Of a stretch of 64,000 nt of DNA, positions 43,501-51,896 are shown piece by piece. Location: positions 6,378,501 to 6,442,500 of the forward strand of contig WPIO01000017.1 of assembly GCA_009760855.2 (NCBI GenBank), given 5' to 3'. This DNA is from Cristatella mucedo (Eukaryota > Bryozoa > Phylactolaemata > Cristatellidae). The notes beneath the pieces were generated by a model. That model was not told where the DNA came from. It ran no database searches and worked only from the letters and a program-made list of their open reading frames with translations. Numbering within the stretch: the first letter of the stretch is position 1; the number at the start of each line of letters is the position of its first letter. A program made the translations under genes and the position numbers.

Positions 43501-46500
43501 CGCTTCAAAACGGGACAGAAAGTGGCAGAGCGCAGACTTCTTTAGAGGGCTACTGCAATACCATCGCTTGCTCTTATTTGATTGCAGAAACAATCGCATG
43601 ACAACGGAAGCCGCCGTGTGCCTTGGTAAAGGGCTGGTGGCCAATGAGACGCTATGCATTCTGAAAGTAAGCAGCGGGGCTTCGAGGCTTGCACTTCTTA
43701 GACAGCTATCTTAGGGACGGCTCTTGGCTTTTCTTTTTCGTAGGGCTGCACGATCTTATGCTATCGATCGTCGTGCTTCACGATCTTTCCATTTGTAGAT
43801 TGGGAAGAATCCGATGCAAAGCGCAGGCTGCTGGGCCGTATGCAATGCTGTTTTGAAGAATCAAAATTCCGTCTTAAAGGAGCTTGACTTCATAGTAAGT
43901 ACATATGTAATCAAAGCAACGAATCAATGAACAAATGGTGCAAGAGTACTTTTGCTCGGTAAATATTTCAGTACGTGTATTGAGAGAGCGCAATTAGCCA
44001 CTGACATTCTTGTATCCGAACTCCTTAAATGCTCTATTTACTTCAATTTAAACCAGGTTGCAAGAGAAAAAAATGCTCTTGCGTTCCAAACACAATTAGG
44101 ATCACGATCTTTCAAAGGGAATATAGGTAGATTATTCGATCGTGTCAGCGGCAGGTGGATGAGGAAAAGGCGTCGGTGGAAAGTGTCTTATTAGAGCACT
44201 TACCAAGCCAAAGATCCTCTGAGTCCGCCCAGACGCCGACCGCGAGCTCGCTGTGCGCTCCTTTCTGGGCTAAGATCTGCACTAAGATCAGAGGAGTAGG
44301 TCCGAGCAGTTTTTATTAGCTGTTGATTCGTCAATGCTTCGAGCTACTCGGTCGCATTTATCGTCAATAGTTTGTAGGTACTTGCGACCTTCTTAGCAAT
44401 GGCTGCTCGCGTGCATGCTCTTAGCGTGCGCAACGCATTTTTAAAGAACGGTTTTACTCGCTTTCAGCCGCGGCAAGTGGCATAGACGGTCTTTGTTCGT
44501 GAAATACATGCCTGGAAGCAGCAGCTTGCAAAATAATTTCTTCTTATTGGTCGTTTATTTGCATATGATGTGAACGAGTGCGACCTTAATTAAGGATTGT
44601 CAACATACAAAATTGTGTTTGCTTTAACGTGTCTTGAAAAGTGGTTTTAAGATATTTTTTTTAGCAGGCTCGCTTCAATCCTGCATGCAAGGGCTGACCC
44701 GTATTTTTAGAGGTCAAGACCCACATGTAGTGAAAGCTGATGGCGCGCAATCACTTGTGTTCATCAGACATGTGGCCGGCGGTTGGTCGTCCACCGCTGG
44801 CAGGACACAATTTCGTCGTTGGTCCCGGTGAGGGGCGTAGGTATATGGGGAGCTCAAGGTCGCTGCCTCCCTCCCTCCCCCCGCCGCCTCGCCCCCCCCC
44901 CTGCCGCCGCCGCTCTAGGGGACGATTACTCCACCTAGACCACCACCATCTAGTTCCACGCAGGCTGTACGCTATACGGGTGTTTCTGATTGTAAATGAA
45001 CTGCTAAAGGTTGCGAGATTGCCGTCACTTTTTAGTGGTTTTCTTACATCCAGTCTTGTTTGTTGCCGTCATGTGCGTGGGCTTTTATCAGCACTTATTT
45101 GGCTACAAGCCGATACACTGTACCATGTATACTAGACTATGGTAAATTCGCTTTAATATTGGCGAACGTTCGCTCGAATTCCCGTAGTTACTGAGATCGT
45201 GTTGCCGTGGCTGCATGAGCTCTGCCTCCAAAACATGGCCATCGTATTAGAGCATCTTCACCATCGAGACTCAAAGAAAACGTCGATGCAGAGATATTCT
45301 CGTACTCAGTCAGTGCTTGCGATTTTACGGCGTTTCGGTCGGCTTCCAGGTGCCAGTAGCTACCGCGAGTTTCATAGTAGCATCTTAAATTTGACAAGAA
45401 AAAAAATTATTTAGGTTATCATGCTTCCGTTGAGGTTCTGAGAATGAGAAAAGGAGGAACGCATTTCTCTCCACACAAAATTGATAGAAAAAGTGCTTAG
45501 TAAAGAGAAAGCTTAAACGTCGTTGGGCAAAAAATAACTGTGGGTATTGCTCGATACAATGTACCTCTTTGTTCACACTGGTGATTTTGGAGCAGTTTTG
45601 ACGACTCAGGTTTTAGAGGCAAACGACTAATCGTCCTCTCGTGCAACGATATTCTCTGGAGAATTCGTCTCTATGCTTAAATATCTATCCGCATTCATGT
45701 TTATCTTGATATATTTTCTTAGAAAGCCAGGCTCCTATCTTTTCTTGTCAGTAGCCGTAACTTCTTTCAGACTTACACTTACGGAGCGTTCTTGCACCTC
45801 CCAGCGTTCACTTACCTAGCGAAAAGTTGAGCGAATACTTCGTTGGCAAGGGCCTCCCTCATCCAGTGCCTCTGCTGTCTCTCTTAATTGCTCCCTTTTT
45901 GGAAGAGAATTTGCAGTTTCATCAGCTGACTAAGCATAGAGTCTTATGAGTAACAAACAAAGCCACATCACCAGATAGCCGTATTCAAATTCTCTTTAGT
46001 GCTCACGGACGGAAATTTGTCGAACAGCGATTCCTCATTTTCCCACTAGGTCGCTCAATAATAATTAATTGATAATAATAATTCCTAGCTGATTAAAAAG
46101 CCTCTTTTTGCATAGCGACAGAAGAGCCTTTACGGCTATCACCACCGCTTGCAGTGGCGATAAAGAATCGCCCACTGCAGGAATCGAACCCACGACCTCG
46201 GGACCGAGGTCGTGAAAGCAACCGCCTTACCTAGTGTGCCATCGCGGCTCACCGCAATAAAGGCGCGGCTGAATTTACGTAGGTGGCAGCACTCATCCAC
46301 CGATCACTTCATTTGCACTTCAATGTCGAGCCAAGAGATAAAATCGTAGTCCAATCCCTGTCTAAGATAAGGAGCTGTCTTCCACCGGTGGCTTGCAAAA
46401 AACTTAACTAGCGCCGCAGTTCTGTCTCGGCTTGTATATTGTAATTCCCTTTTGGCTGGGCTACCAAAAAAAGCAACTAGCCACTGCAAATGGCTATTAA

Positions 46501-47506
46501 TATGGCTGCAAGGCTAGCCTTCAAGTCGCAGTGGTTTGAGCGTGTGTTTCCCTTGCTAAAAGAGCTAGGATGGCTGCCGGTTGATCAACGGATACAGAGC
46601 AAAGTTCTTATGCTGACCAACAAGGCCCACCACGGCTTGGCTCCTCTATACTTAGCTGAACTGCTGCACCAGTTTCAGCTTCATCGTGCCCCCAGGTCCT
46701 GTATGGACAATAAATTAGCTGTTCCATTCCTCCGCTTAAAGACCGTTGGCGATAGAAGCTTTAGTTCTGCAGGTTCCAGACTGTGGAACTCGCTTCCACA
46801 CTTCTGACGCAACGACAACTGCTCTTCTGCTGCCGACTATGGCTCATCCTTTCCAGCGGTCCTGAGCTGCTACTTCCATGCTACTCACTACCTCAGCTGC
46901 TCTCCTGAATCTGCTATGTTTTGCCACTTTCTCCTTGTTGCGTTAGATGAAATCTGTTGGCTACCGAATACGTACCGAAAGCCGCTTAGGCTGTGAGTGC
47001 TCTATACACAACTATCCTGCATAACCCCAAATAGTGTTTATGGCTTTGTGGAGTTACAGACGGAGATACATTAGATTACATTACTCGGTCCTGCCGATGG
47101 TTCTACTGGTGCATTCTCTCACCAGAAATCTTCTGTTGGCCATTATACCTCTTTCGTAGTGTTTATTCCTCTAAGCAGACCGAGCTCACGCGGAGATACT
47201 GATTCGTCTGACGGCTGAACGTCGAATCCTTCTGCAAAACTTTGCATGTGGCTGAACGGTGTAACAGCTTTGCTTTGTTTGACTGGTTACATACTCGGTA
47301 ACAATCGTGGCGATACATCAACTTCGCCGAGCTGGTTTTGCTCAGCGGTTAAGGTGCTCGTCCTGACCAAGGTCTGGCTGAGGTCGTGGGCTCAAGCCCC
47401 GTGGCATGTGTGAAACACCTGAATAGAGATTGAGTTCTCTTGGAGCAATGTACAAATGAATTATATATATATACATATACATATATATATATATAAACAC
47501 ACACAC

Positions 47507-47542
<36 letters not shown>

Positions 47543-50500
47543 TGGGGGAGCCGGGATTCTGCAGGCGCAGTGCCAACAGATGACTTGCCAGGCTTGGCAG
47601 GCTCTTGCGTGGTTGTTTAGCTTTTTGGGAAATTGTGTAGACGATAATTTTGGGGTTGTGTAGATTTTTTTCTCTCGGGCACGAGGGAAAGTAGGTGGTA
47701 AACTACGCTTTACTTCGTGGTCCAGGAAAAATCCATTTGAAATCACTCTATCTGGAGTTCTTCACTGTAAGATGCATTACAATTTAAACTCAGTTCGTAA
47801 AATAATGACTGTCGAAATTGAATATCGCGACAAAATCGAATGTGCAGCTTTGCCAGCACCGAAGCAGCGATCTTGCTGCGGTCATAGGCCTCTGCTGTGG
47901 TTAACCAGGAACACCAATTTATATAAGCTGGAATAAAAGCAGCTATTGCGCAACTCTTATTGTGGAAATCGCAGCTGCATCGCAGTATTCTTGGGACCCC
48001 AGCTAAGTTTCAGCCAAGATCGTTTACCCTGGCTAGCCCAGCCTTCCTAGTCATTGCTTAATCTATATCGCTGATCTGTAAGTTAAGCGATTCCTTTCGA
48101 TGATTTTTAGGATATAAATGTCAACAAGGACTTTCACGACATATGCAATGACCTTAAGGCTGCGCGTCCGGGCATTACAATCAGATTCGGCGTCGTGGAG
48201 CCCGCTCTAAAGCCGAGACTGCAGATCCACCCTATGATGAAGCTGCAGAATTTCATCACGAAAAACAATCTGAAGTTGATTGAGTTTTTTCAGAAATTTG
48301 ACAAGAACAAGTCAATGAGCATAAGCGGAGAGGACTTTCCCGACGCTTTGCGGGTACGTCGTTTTAGCGAACGTCGCAGCCGTCTAGGCAGCTGTAAACT
48401 TCCCTCGGCAACCTTAGCGTCCTCGCGTGGGAGGAAGGTGATAGAGTCCAAGCCCGCGCCTCACCGTCGCTCTCGTCGAAAGCGAGCGTGCCCGCGCGCG
48501 CGCACCTACGTGATCGTCAGGCGGCGGCGCCACGCGCGAATGGAAGGCCTTGGCTGCAGTAGCACTCAGCAGGGGCTCGCTTGTTGGCTCGTTCGCTTGT
48601 CGGACCCTTCTCTTGACCGTCAACGCGCGTAGCGCTTGTCACTCGGACGGGCGTTCGATTTTGCATTGTGGTCGAGTAGCAAGGGACTCGAGTTTAATCG
48701 TCAGCATGTTTCGTCAAAAATGCATCCACGTTAGCGCCCAACGATCGAACGTGACTACGAACGAACGTTAATAATATTGAATAGCAATAATAATAATCGA
48801 ATAATAATAATGATACGTGAATATCCGTGCGCCGAATGAATTTCGCTTGCGTTAGAATCTTGGCAGGCTTGGATAACGAACGTTTCTCAAGGGAAGTTAC
48901 CATTTAGCGCATAGCTTGGTGTACGGCTGGAATTTCCGGACGACTACTTGCAGGCGCCTGCTAGCTGAAGTTAAATCTCGCGGAGGCGCTCGTGACTGAA
49001 TTATTGCCCTAACCTCGTAGCGATCCACCAACTTAAGCTGCCCGATTGTCTGTTGCTACGTGCAGCATATCCACACTTACGAGTTAGACAACTCATTTCT
49101 AGCAAAGTGCCACGTGGTCTGGGTGTGCTACCGGTCCTAGGCTGCGGAGCTCAGTTCCGAAATGCTTACGCAACGACATCTATTCTCCTGCAACCGACTG
49201 TGGCACATCTTTTTCAGCCGTCGTGAGCTGGTACTTCTACGCTACTCACTTTACTGCCCGGTCTTACTCAGCGTCTGCTTCCCACTTACTCTTTGCTGTG
49301 GGAGATTAAGTCTGCTGGCTATTGCATGCGTTCGGAAAGCCGCATAAGCAGGGGCGGAGCCACATGACTGTTTGACCGACCTTCTGCAATGGGGCAGCGA
49401 GCTGGGCCGCCCCTTATTCCTACACCCCACAACCATCATCAACAAAGAAATTATTCATTGGATTCACTAAACGAGCAACCGCCGAGTTAGTGTAAAATTA
49501 AACGTGACGATTTATAATTCTTCATTAATTTCGCGTCCGACTCCTTGGCTACTTGAAAATCTCGCGGATCTTGTCCCTACATAAAAGCTTTGCTGGTTCC
49601 TGGCTCCTGCAGGAAAACCTGGCTCCGCCGCTGCGAATAGGCTTTGAGTTCGTTACAGAGAACTCTCCGGCTTAACATCCACTTAGTCTTTGTGGCTTTC
49701 TCGAGCTACGGGCGGAGACACATTACATTACATTGCCTCGCTCCGATTAGTCAATATATAAGTGCACACCTCCATCATCATAAAACCAGCAGGTTCTGCC
49801 GGGGGGGGGGGCTGAATCTATGAAAGCCAAATCTGTCGACGCATTCCTGGAATGATTCGCTTGAGCCCGCGTCCGCTGCCATTCGTCGCCGCTGCTGCAC
49901 ACGTTCGAAGCCACAGTGCGCTCACAGTGGCTTCGAACCTGGTGGCTCGCCATTGATGCGATCCAGACACAATTTTTAGGCGAAGGAGAGGCCGGAACTC
50001 GACCGGAGCCGGGTGCAGCCCATTGTTGAAAAAAGGCAGGGTCATTAGGGTCTGTCAGGAGAGGAAGCAAGGCGCAATGGCCCTCCTGCTCCCCTGTCCC
50101 AAATGCCTGCGGGCCGAGCTGCTGGGTCCATAGAGTTACCGTCATTTCATGTTTTAGTTTCTCGGGGTTAAAAATTATTGCTGTGCTGCTGTTATTTTAA
50201 AAGTTCTTACGTTGTAAGTAATGTGTCAGTATAGTGCCTGAGCCGGTATGCGCATTAGAAGGGACATTCTTGGACCAGCAACACTTCGCTGTCAGCGTTC
50301 ACTTACCGATGGGTGAACGTACGGCGGAAAATAGTACCGGCGCGACCCTGAATAATTAGTTCGAGAGCGACCGAAGCGGAGACTAAAGAGCAAGAAAGAA
50401 ATGTACGTTCTTCCACGAACTGACTCCCGGAGGCGGAAGTCTTGCCTGTTAGAAGAGTGTACCTACGTCATAATCTTCGTGGCGGCTACAATTGCGCTTC

Positions 50501-51896
50501 TCCCTCAGTGATGGTTACGTAGCTCTTTCTTTGTTCGAAGCGAGAACGAGGCTACCAGTGTGCGGTGCTTCTGGAAGTGCTTACTAAATGACAGTTTTCA
50601 TTCCAAGACCATTTGCTGGTAGCTTTCGGCGACAGCGGTTCACAAGTGAAGAAAATTATTAGCCAGCAAATCTGCTGGGATTCTGTTGCAGTTGCTTTCT
50701 ATGTTTAGCTGCTGCTTCAACTCGCCGGTTCCTTAGGGTCTCTAGCTTCTAGAAATCTGGCAGCGGTCAGGGCTGCTGTTCGTGGCATCGTGCACGCGCA
50801 TTGCTATAAAGTAGCGCTTTACGCGACTGACGTCGGCTGGCCGTGACGCGCTGCAGAGCGACAGGATACGCCAGGCCATTGAGGTAAAGCCTGAGGATTG
50901 GGCTGCACGAACCTTTTTTCTTTAGCCACACACAGTCTTGCTCTCTTGATCGCGCGGCCTTGACCGCCCACTCCAGCACCTCCTCGGTGCTGCCCGCGCT
51001 TTTCATTTCGTGCATCTTGGCCTTGGCGTCTTGGCTTTCGAGCTTTCGAGCTTTCAAGCACGTGAGTCCGCGGTCACGATCGGGGCTGTGGCAACGGCGG
51101 GTCGAATGAGCTACCCGTCGCAGTGTGCCTGGTCAAAGACTAACTAACAGTGCCGCCGCCGCTGACTTTTACTTCGAGCAGTCAGTCGTTACTCCTTCAT
51201 TACACGCTGGATCTCCGCAACGGCGCACCAGGTACTGATGAAGTGCGTCACAGCATGTCCGACGACGCAGGCACACTAAATCGTACCGCGCGCGTGCCAC
51301 CACCATTTAGCCATATCGCTGCATGCACTTCGCACGCCCGCCACGCGCCTGCCACTGCTCTGACGCGAGACCGTAGCTCGTTAATACTTTTCCAAGCTCA
51401 CGTGCCCTGCAACCCGAATGAGAGTTCTGTGCTTGGCAAATGTCTCGCGTTCCATGGCGCCGGTGCTTACGCTGCATTTTTCCAATCTTATTTTAAGCAC
51501 GAAATAGCCTGCACGTGAAATTACTAGGAAAATAGGAGATACTGCAGCTTGTGAACCAAGCAACTTGACAGGACCTTTAACGACCTCTTAATCGTTACAG
51601 GAACTTGGCATAAGCTTAAGACCGGACGAAATAGAGCTGCTAATAAAGGAGCTTGACAAGGATGGTGACGGAGAAATAGACTATAGGTAAACCTCTGATG
51701 ATAGCACGACTGAACGTAACCGTGAATGCACAATAGTACATACATGACTGCATGTTAAGAAACACACGCTCGTCACTGTAAATGTATGAGCAATCATAAT
51801 ACGTTCCAACTTTGTAGTGAGCTGGTGCTTGGGGCAGACGAAATTCAGGCAAAGGAGAACGCCAGCATCGTACGTTTTAAGTCTTCTTCAGCATAG
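31483..51896 (+). CDS. LRRC74A: LRRC74A-like protein: nine LRRs plus two EF-hands, 13 coding exons
   Basis: Join 31483..31587, 32556..32697, 32816..33018, 33546..33653, 33758..33851, 37968..38017, 38273..38440, 41387..41502, 43588..43666, 43799..43894, 48111..48353, 51601..51686, 51818..51896. This gives about 522 residues with every junction in frame. The N-terminal region is charged and low complexity. The family hallmark [11 protein letters not shown] (115-125) precedes nine contiguous 28-30-residue RNase-inhibitor-type LRRs (130-383), with LxLSxNxLG cores and no gap at any splice junction. A linker leads to EF-hand loops at 451-462 and 487-498, the second fully canonical. The LRRC74 family is poorly characterised; intact EF-hands suggest a calcium-responsive scaffold (inference). 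Exons 3-13 are well supported; exons 1-2 and the exact C-terminus are less certain. Confidence 0.85.
32093..32262 (+). repeat. Polypyrimidine tract with tandem TCTTCTCTGCTCCTCC-like units
   Basis: CT-rich degenerate tandem in intron 1 of the LRRC74A-like gene. Confidence 0.8.
32556..32697 (+). CDS. LRRC74A: LRRC74A-like exon 2
   Basis: Acceptor GCTCTTGCAG|GCTC. Encodes an acidic, Asp/Glu/Thr-rich segment ending [10 protein letters not shown], like the acidic N-terminus of the family. The donor appears to be the non-canonical GAAG|GCAAGC (phase 1). Confidence 0.55.
32816..33018 (+). CDS. LRRC74A: LRRC74A-like exon 3 (pre-LRR motif and LRR1)
   Basis: Acceptor GCGCCAG|CGCAGG. Encodes [20 protein letters not shown], then VSYYLRHM and LRR1 ([20 protein letters not shown]). 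Ends TTGACG|GTGAGG, phase 0. Confidence 0.75.
33090..33260 (+). repeat. Degenerate CTGACCGCC / CGACCGCC tandem
   Basis: Irregular 8-14-bp units in intron 3. They open Gly/Arg-rich minus-strand ORFs that I regard as artefacts. Confidence 0.7.
33546..33653 (+). CDS. LRRC74A: LRRC74A-like exon 4 (LRR1 end, LRR2)
   Basis: Acceptor TTGACAG|TCCAAT. 36 codons with LRR2 core [16 protein letters not shown]. Donor CTG|GTACGG, phase 0. Confidence 0.9.
33758..33851 (+). CDS. LRRC74A: LRRC74A-like exon 5 (LRR3)
   Basis: Acceptor CCATTTTAG|AACC. LRR3 core [19 protein letters not shown] continues the 28-residue period from exon 4. Donor GCCG|GTAAGC, phase 1. Confidence 0.9.
35176..35270 (-). repeat. Six exact 15-bp tandem repeats with flanking minus-strand splice signals
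   Basis: The complement is (GAGGAGCGCGAGAAG) x6 followed by CTCCG, reading Glu-Glu-Arg-Glu-Lys repeated. It is bounded by CGCTTAG| upstream and |GTAAGT downstream on the minus strand. It could be an exon coding a charged helix, or a plain minisatellite. Confidence 0.6.
36635..36800 (-). mobile_element. LINE-B 3' end fragment
   Basis: TAACGTAATGTATATC, then CTGTAACTCTACAAAGCCAC and ATAGCGCACTCAAAGCCTAA. Inverted LINE-B tail in intron 5. Confidence 0.75.
37805..37865. repeat. (GCTA)n/(ACTA)n microsatellite
   Basis: Eight GCTA units followed by ACTAACTAAC. Confidence 0.95.
37968..38017 (+). CDS. LRRC74A: LRRC74A-like exon 6 (LRR4)
   Basis: Only 50 bp. Acceptor GTGCTTCAG|GTAACG completes the split Gly; encodes [16 protein letters not shown]. 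Donor ATG|GTAAGT, phase 0. Length and phase fit the repeat period exactly. Confidence 0.88.
38273..38440 (+). CDS. LRRC74A: LRRC74A-like exon 7 (LRR5, LRR6)
   Basis: Acceptor CACTATTTAG|AGTACG. 56 codons with [16 protein letters not shown] and [20 protein letters not shown]. Donor GTCAAG|GTAGAA, phase 0. Confidence 0.92.
38755..38905 (+). mobile_element. SINE-1 copy
   Basis: GATTTGGCTCAGGGTTTAGG (A box), GTCTTGGACTTGAGCCCAGC (B box), GCGCCTGAATAGAGATCAAG and TTCTCATAGGGCTC, then AATGAATTAT. Intron 7. Confidence 0.75.
38990..39310 (-). mobile_element. LINE-B fragment
   Basis: GGCAGTAGATAAAAAGACAT, CACAGTCTAGGACC and GAGGAGCCAAGCCGTGGCGG match 53285-53505. Inverted, in intron 7. Confidence 0.65.
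39488..40216 (+). mobile_element. LINE-A 3' end with intact RT C-terminal ORF
   Basis: Best-preserved LINE-A end. A 161-codon frame (39498-39983) begins [20 protein letters not shown] and continues [47 protein letters not shown]. This is the standard post-RT C-terminus of CR1/L2-type elements. The non-coding tail, AAAGCGCCTAGAGAGAGATT, GGGCGCTTTATCAAGTGAAT and (ATT)n follow. 5'-truncated, inside intron 7. Confidence 0.9.
40217..41174. other. Intron 7 sequence, nothing recognised
   Basis: No repeat or exon identified apart from weak LINE-like similarity near 40640-40810. Confidence 0.4.
41175..41330. repeat. CT-rich low-complexity tract
   Basis: CTCTCCCCCTCTC-type pyrimidine run upstream of exon 8. 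Confidence 0.9.
41387..41502 (+). CDS. LRRC74A: LRRC74A-like exon 8 (LRR7)
   Basis: Acceptor CTTTCACAG|GCAAAT after a T-rich tract. LRR7 core [20 protein letters not shown]; ends EELDI. Donor ATAAC|GTGCGT, phase 2. Confidence 0.92.
42880..42985 (+). mobile_element. LINE-A 3' tail
   Basis: GCAAATGTCAAGTGCCTAGA, GAGATTGGGTTCTCTGAGAG, CGCTATATCAAATGCATTG and (ATT)n. Confidence 0.8.
42986..43270 (-). mobile_element. LINE-B 3' end fragment
   Basis: TTTAGCTCCCCAAAGCCACA, AGTTCTCTACCGCAAACTCA and GGCAGCAGCTCAGGACGGCT. Abuts the LINE-A tail head to tail. Confidence 0.7.
43588..43666 (+). CDS. LRRC74A: LRRC74A-like exon 9 (LRR8)
   Basis: Acceptor TGATTGCAG|AAAC completes a Thr codon; [20 protein letters not shown] follows. 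Donor CTGAAA|GTAAGC, phase 0. Confidence 0.92.
43799..43894 (+). CDS. LRRC74A: LRRC74A-like exon 10 (LRR9)
   Basis: Acceptor [38 protein letters not shown], then SVLKELDFI. Donor ATA|GTAAGT, phase 0. Confidence 0.92.
43895..46074. other. Intron 10 sequence, nothing recognised
   Basis: Short ORFs only (for example 44740-45135, with a Pro/Arg-rich run). No repeat or domain recognised. Confidence 0.4.
46075..46255 (-). mobile_element. SINE-2 copy (best preserved)
   Basis: The complement reads a tRNA-like head (GATGGCACACTAGGTAAGGC; GGTCGTGGGTTCGATTCCTG), then GTGGGCGATTCTTTATCGCC, GCGGTGGTGATAGCCGTAAA, GGCTCTTCTGTCGCTATGCA and TTTTTAATCAGCTAGGAATT. An extra CGACCTCGG/CCGAGGTCG hairpin sits in the anticodon-arm region. 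Confidence 0.8.
46300..47085 (+). mobile_element. LINE-B 3' end
   Basis: The plus-strand frame at 46490-46807 reads [56 protein letters not shown] and [20 protein letters not shown] (RT C-terminus). The non-coding tail and ACATTAGATTACATTAC follow. Intron 10. Confidence 0.85.
47325..47460 (+). mobile_element. SINE-1 copy (well preserved)
   Basis: GCCGAGCTGGTTTTGCTCAG, CGGTTAAGGTGCTCGTCC (A box), GAGGTCGTGGGCTCAAGCCC (B box), ACCTGAATAGAGATTGAGTT, CTCTTGGAGCAATGTACAAA and TGAATTAT, followed by an AT microsatellite. Confidence 0.85.
47461..47541. repeat. AT/CA microsatellite at the SINE-1 3' end
   Basis: (TA)n, an ACACACACAC block, and (TA)n again. Confidence 0.95.
48111..48353 (+). CDS. LRRC74A: LRRC74A-like exon 11 (linker, EF-hand 1)
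   Basis: Acceptor GATTTTTAG|GATATA. 81 codons: post-LRR linker, helix [19 protein letters not shown] and EF loop [12 protein letters not shown] (451-462). The twelfth position is Asp instead of Glu, which may weaken or change metal preference. Donor CGG|GTACGT, phase 0. Confidence 0.92.
48354..49084. other. Intron 11 sequence, nothing recognised
   Basis: Includes a short ATAATAATAATCG run near 48780-48810. No exon or repeat family recognised. Confidence 0.4.
49085..49735 (+). mobile_element. LINE-B 3' end, split by a hAT-type MITE
   Basis: Left part 49085-49348: AGCTCAGTTCCGAAATGCTT, CGCAACGACATCTATTCTCC and TTACTCTTTGCTGTGGGAGA. Right part 49634-49735: AGGCTTTGAGTTCGTTACAG, then the tail with ACATTACATTACATT. 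Removing the insert restores the LINE-B order seen at 46976-47085. Confidence 0.8.
49349..49633. mobile_element. 285-bp hAT-type MITE
   Basis: Starts CAGGGGCGGAGCCACA; its right end is the complement of CAGCGGCGGAGCCAGG. These 16-bp terminal inverted repeats match at 13 of 16 positions. Flanks CGCATAAG and CGAATAGG are a diverged 8-bp target duplication (6 of 8). CAG ends and 8-bp duplications are hAT hallmarks. No transposase. Confidence 0.8.
49736..51600. other. Rest of intron 11
   Basis: Holds a G11 run at 49801 and a coding-looking minus-strand segment (50920-51085, separate entry). No recognised repeat. Confidence 0.4.
50920..51085 (-). CDS. Unrecognised minus-strand coding-like segment in intron 11
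   Basis: The complement has an open frame with strongly G/C third positions: [20 protein letters not shown], then [19 protein letters not shown] possible acceptor CCACAG lies upstream (about 51087) and AAAAAG|GTTCGT downstream (about 50917). The composition looks like an amphipathic coding exon, but I recognise no family and see no partner exon. Confidence 0.25.
51601..51686 (+). CDS. LRRC74A: LRRC74A-like exon 12 (EF-hand 2)
   Basis: Acceptor TCGTTACAG|GAACTT. Encodes [20 protein letters not shown] and Tyr; donor TATAG|GTAAAC, phase 2. The split Ser codon and the bidentate Glu of the loop come from exon 13. Confidence 0.92.
51818..51896 (+). CDS. LRRC74A: LRRC74A-like exon 13 (C-terminus)
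   Basis: Acceptor AACTTTGTAG|TGAGCT. Completes Ser-Glu of the second EF loop, then [19 protein letters not shown] and a stop at 51894-51896. An internal AGCATC|GTACGT at 51870 is a good donor, so a longer form with one more exon is possible. Confidence 0.75.

Noticed and set aside
46130-46250. Possible tRNA gene
   Set aside because: A and B boxes are present, but the cloverleaf is disrupted and the sequence continues into a repeated SINE-2 body found at several places.
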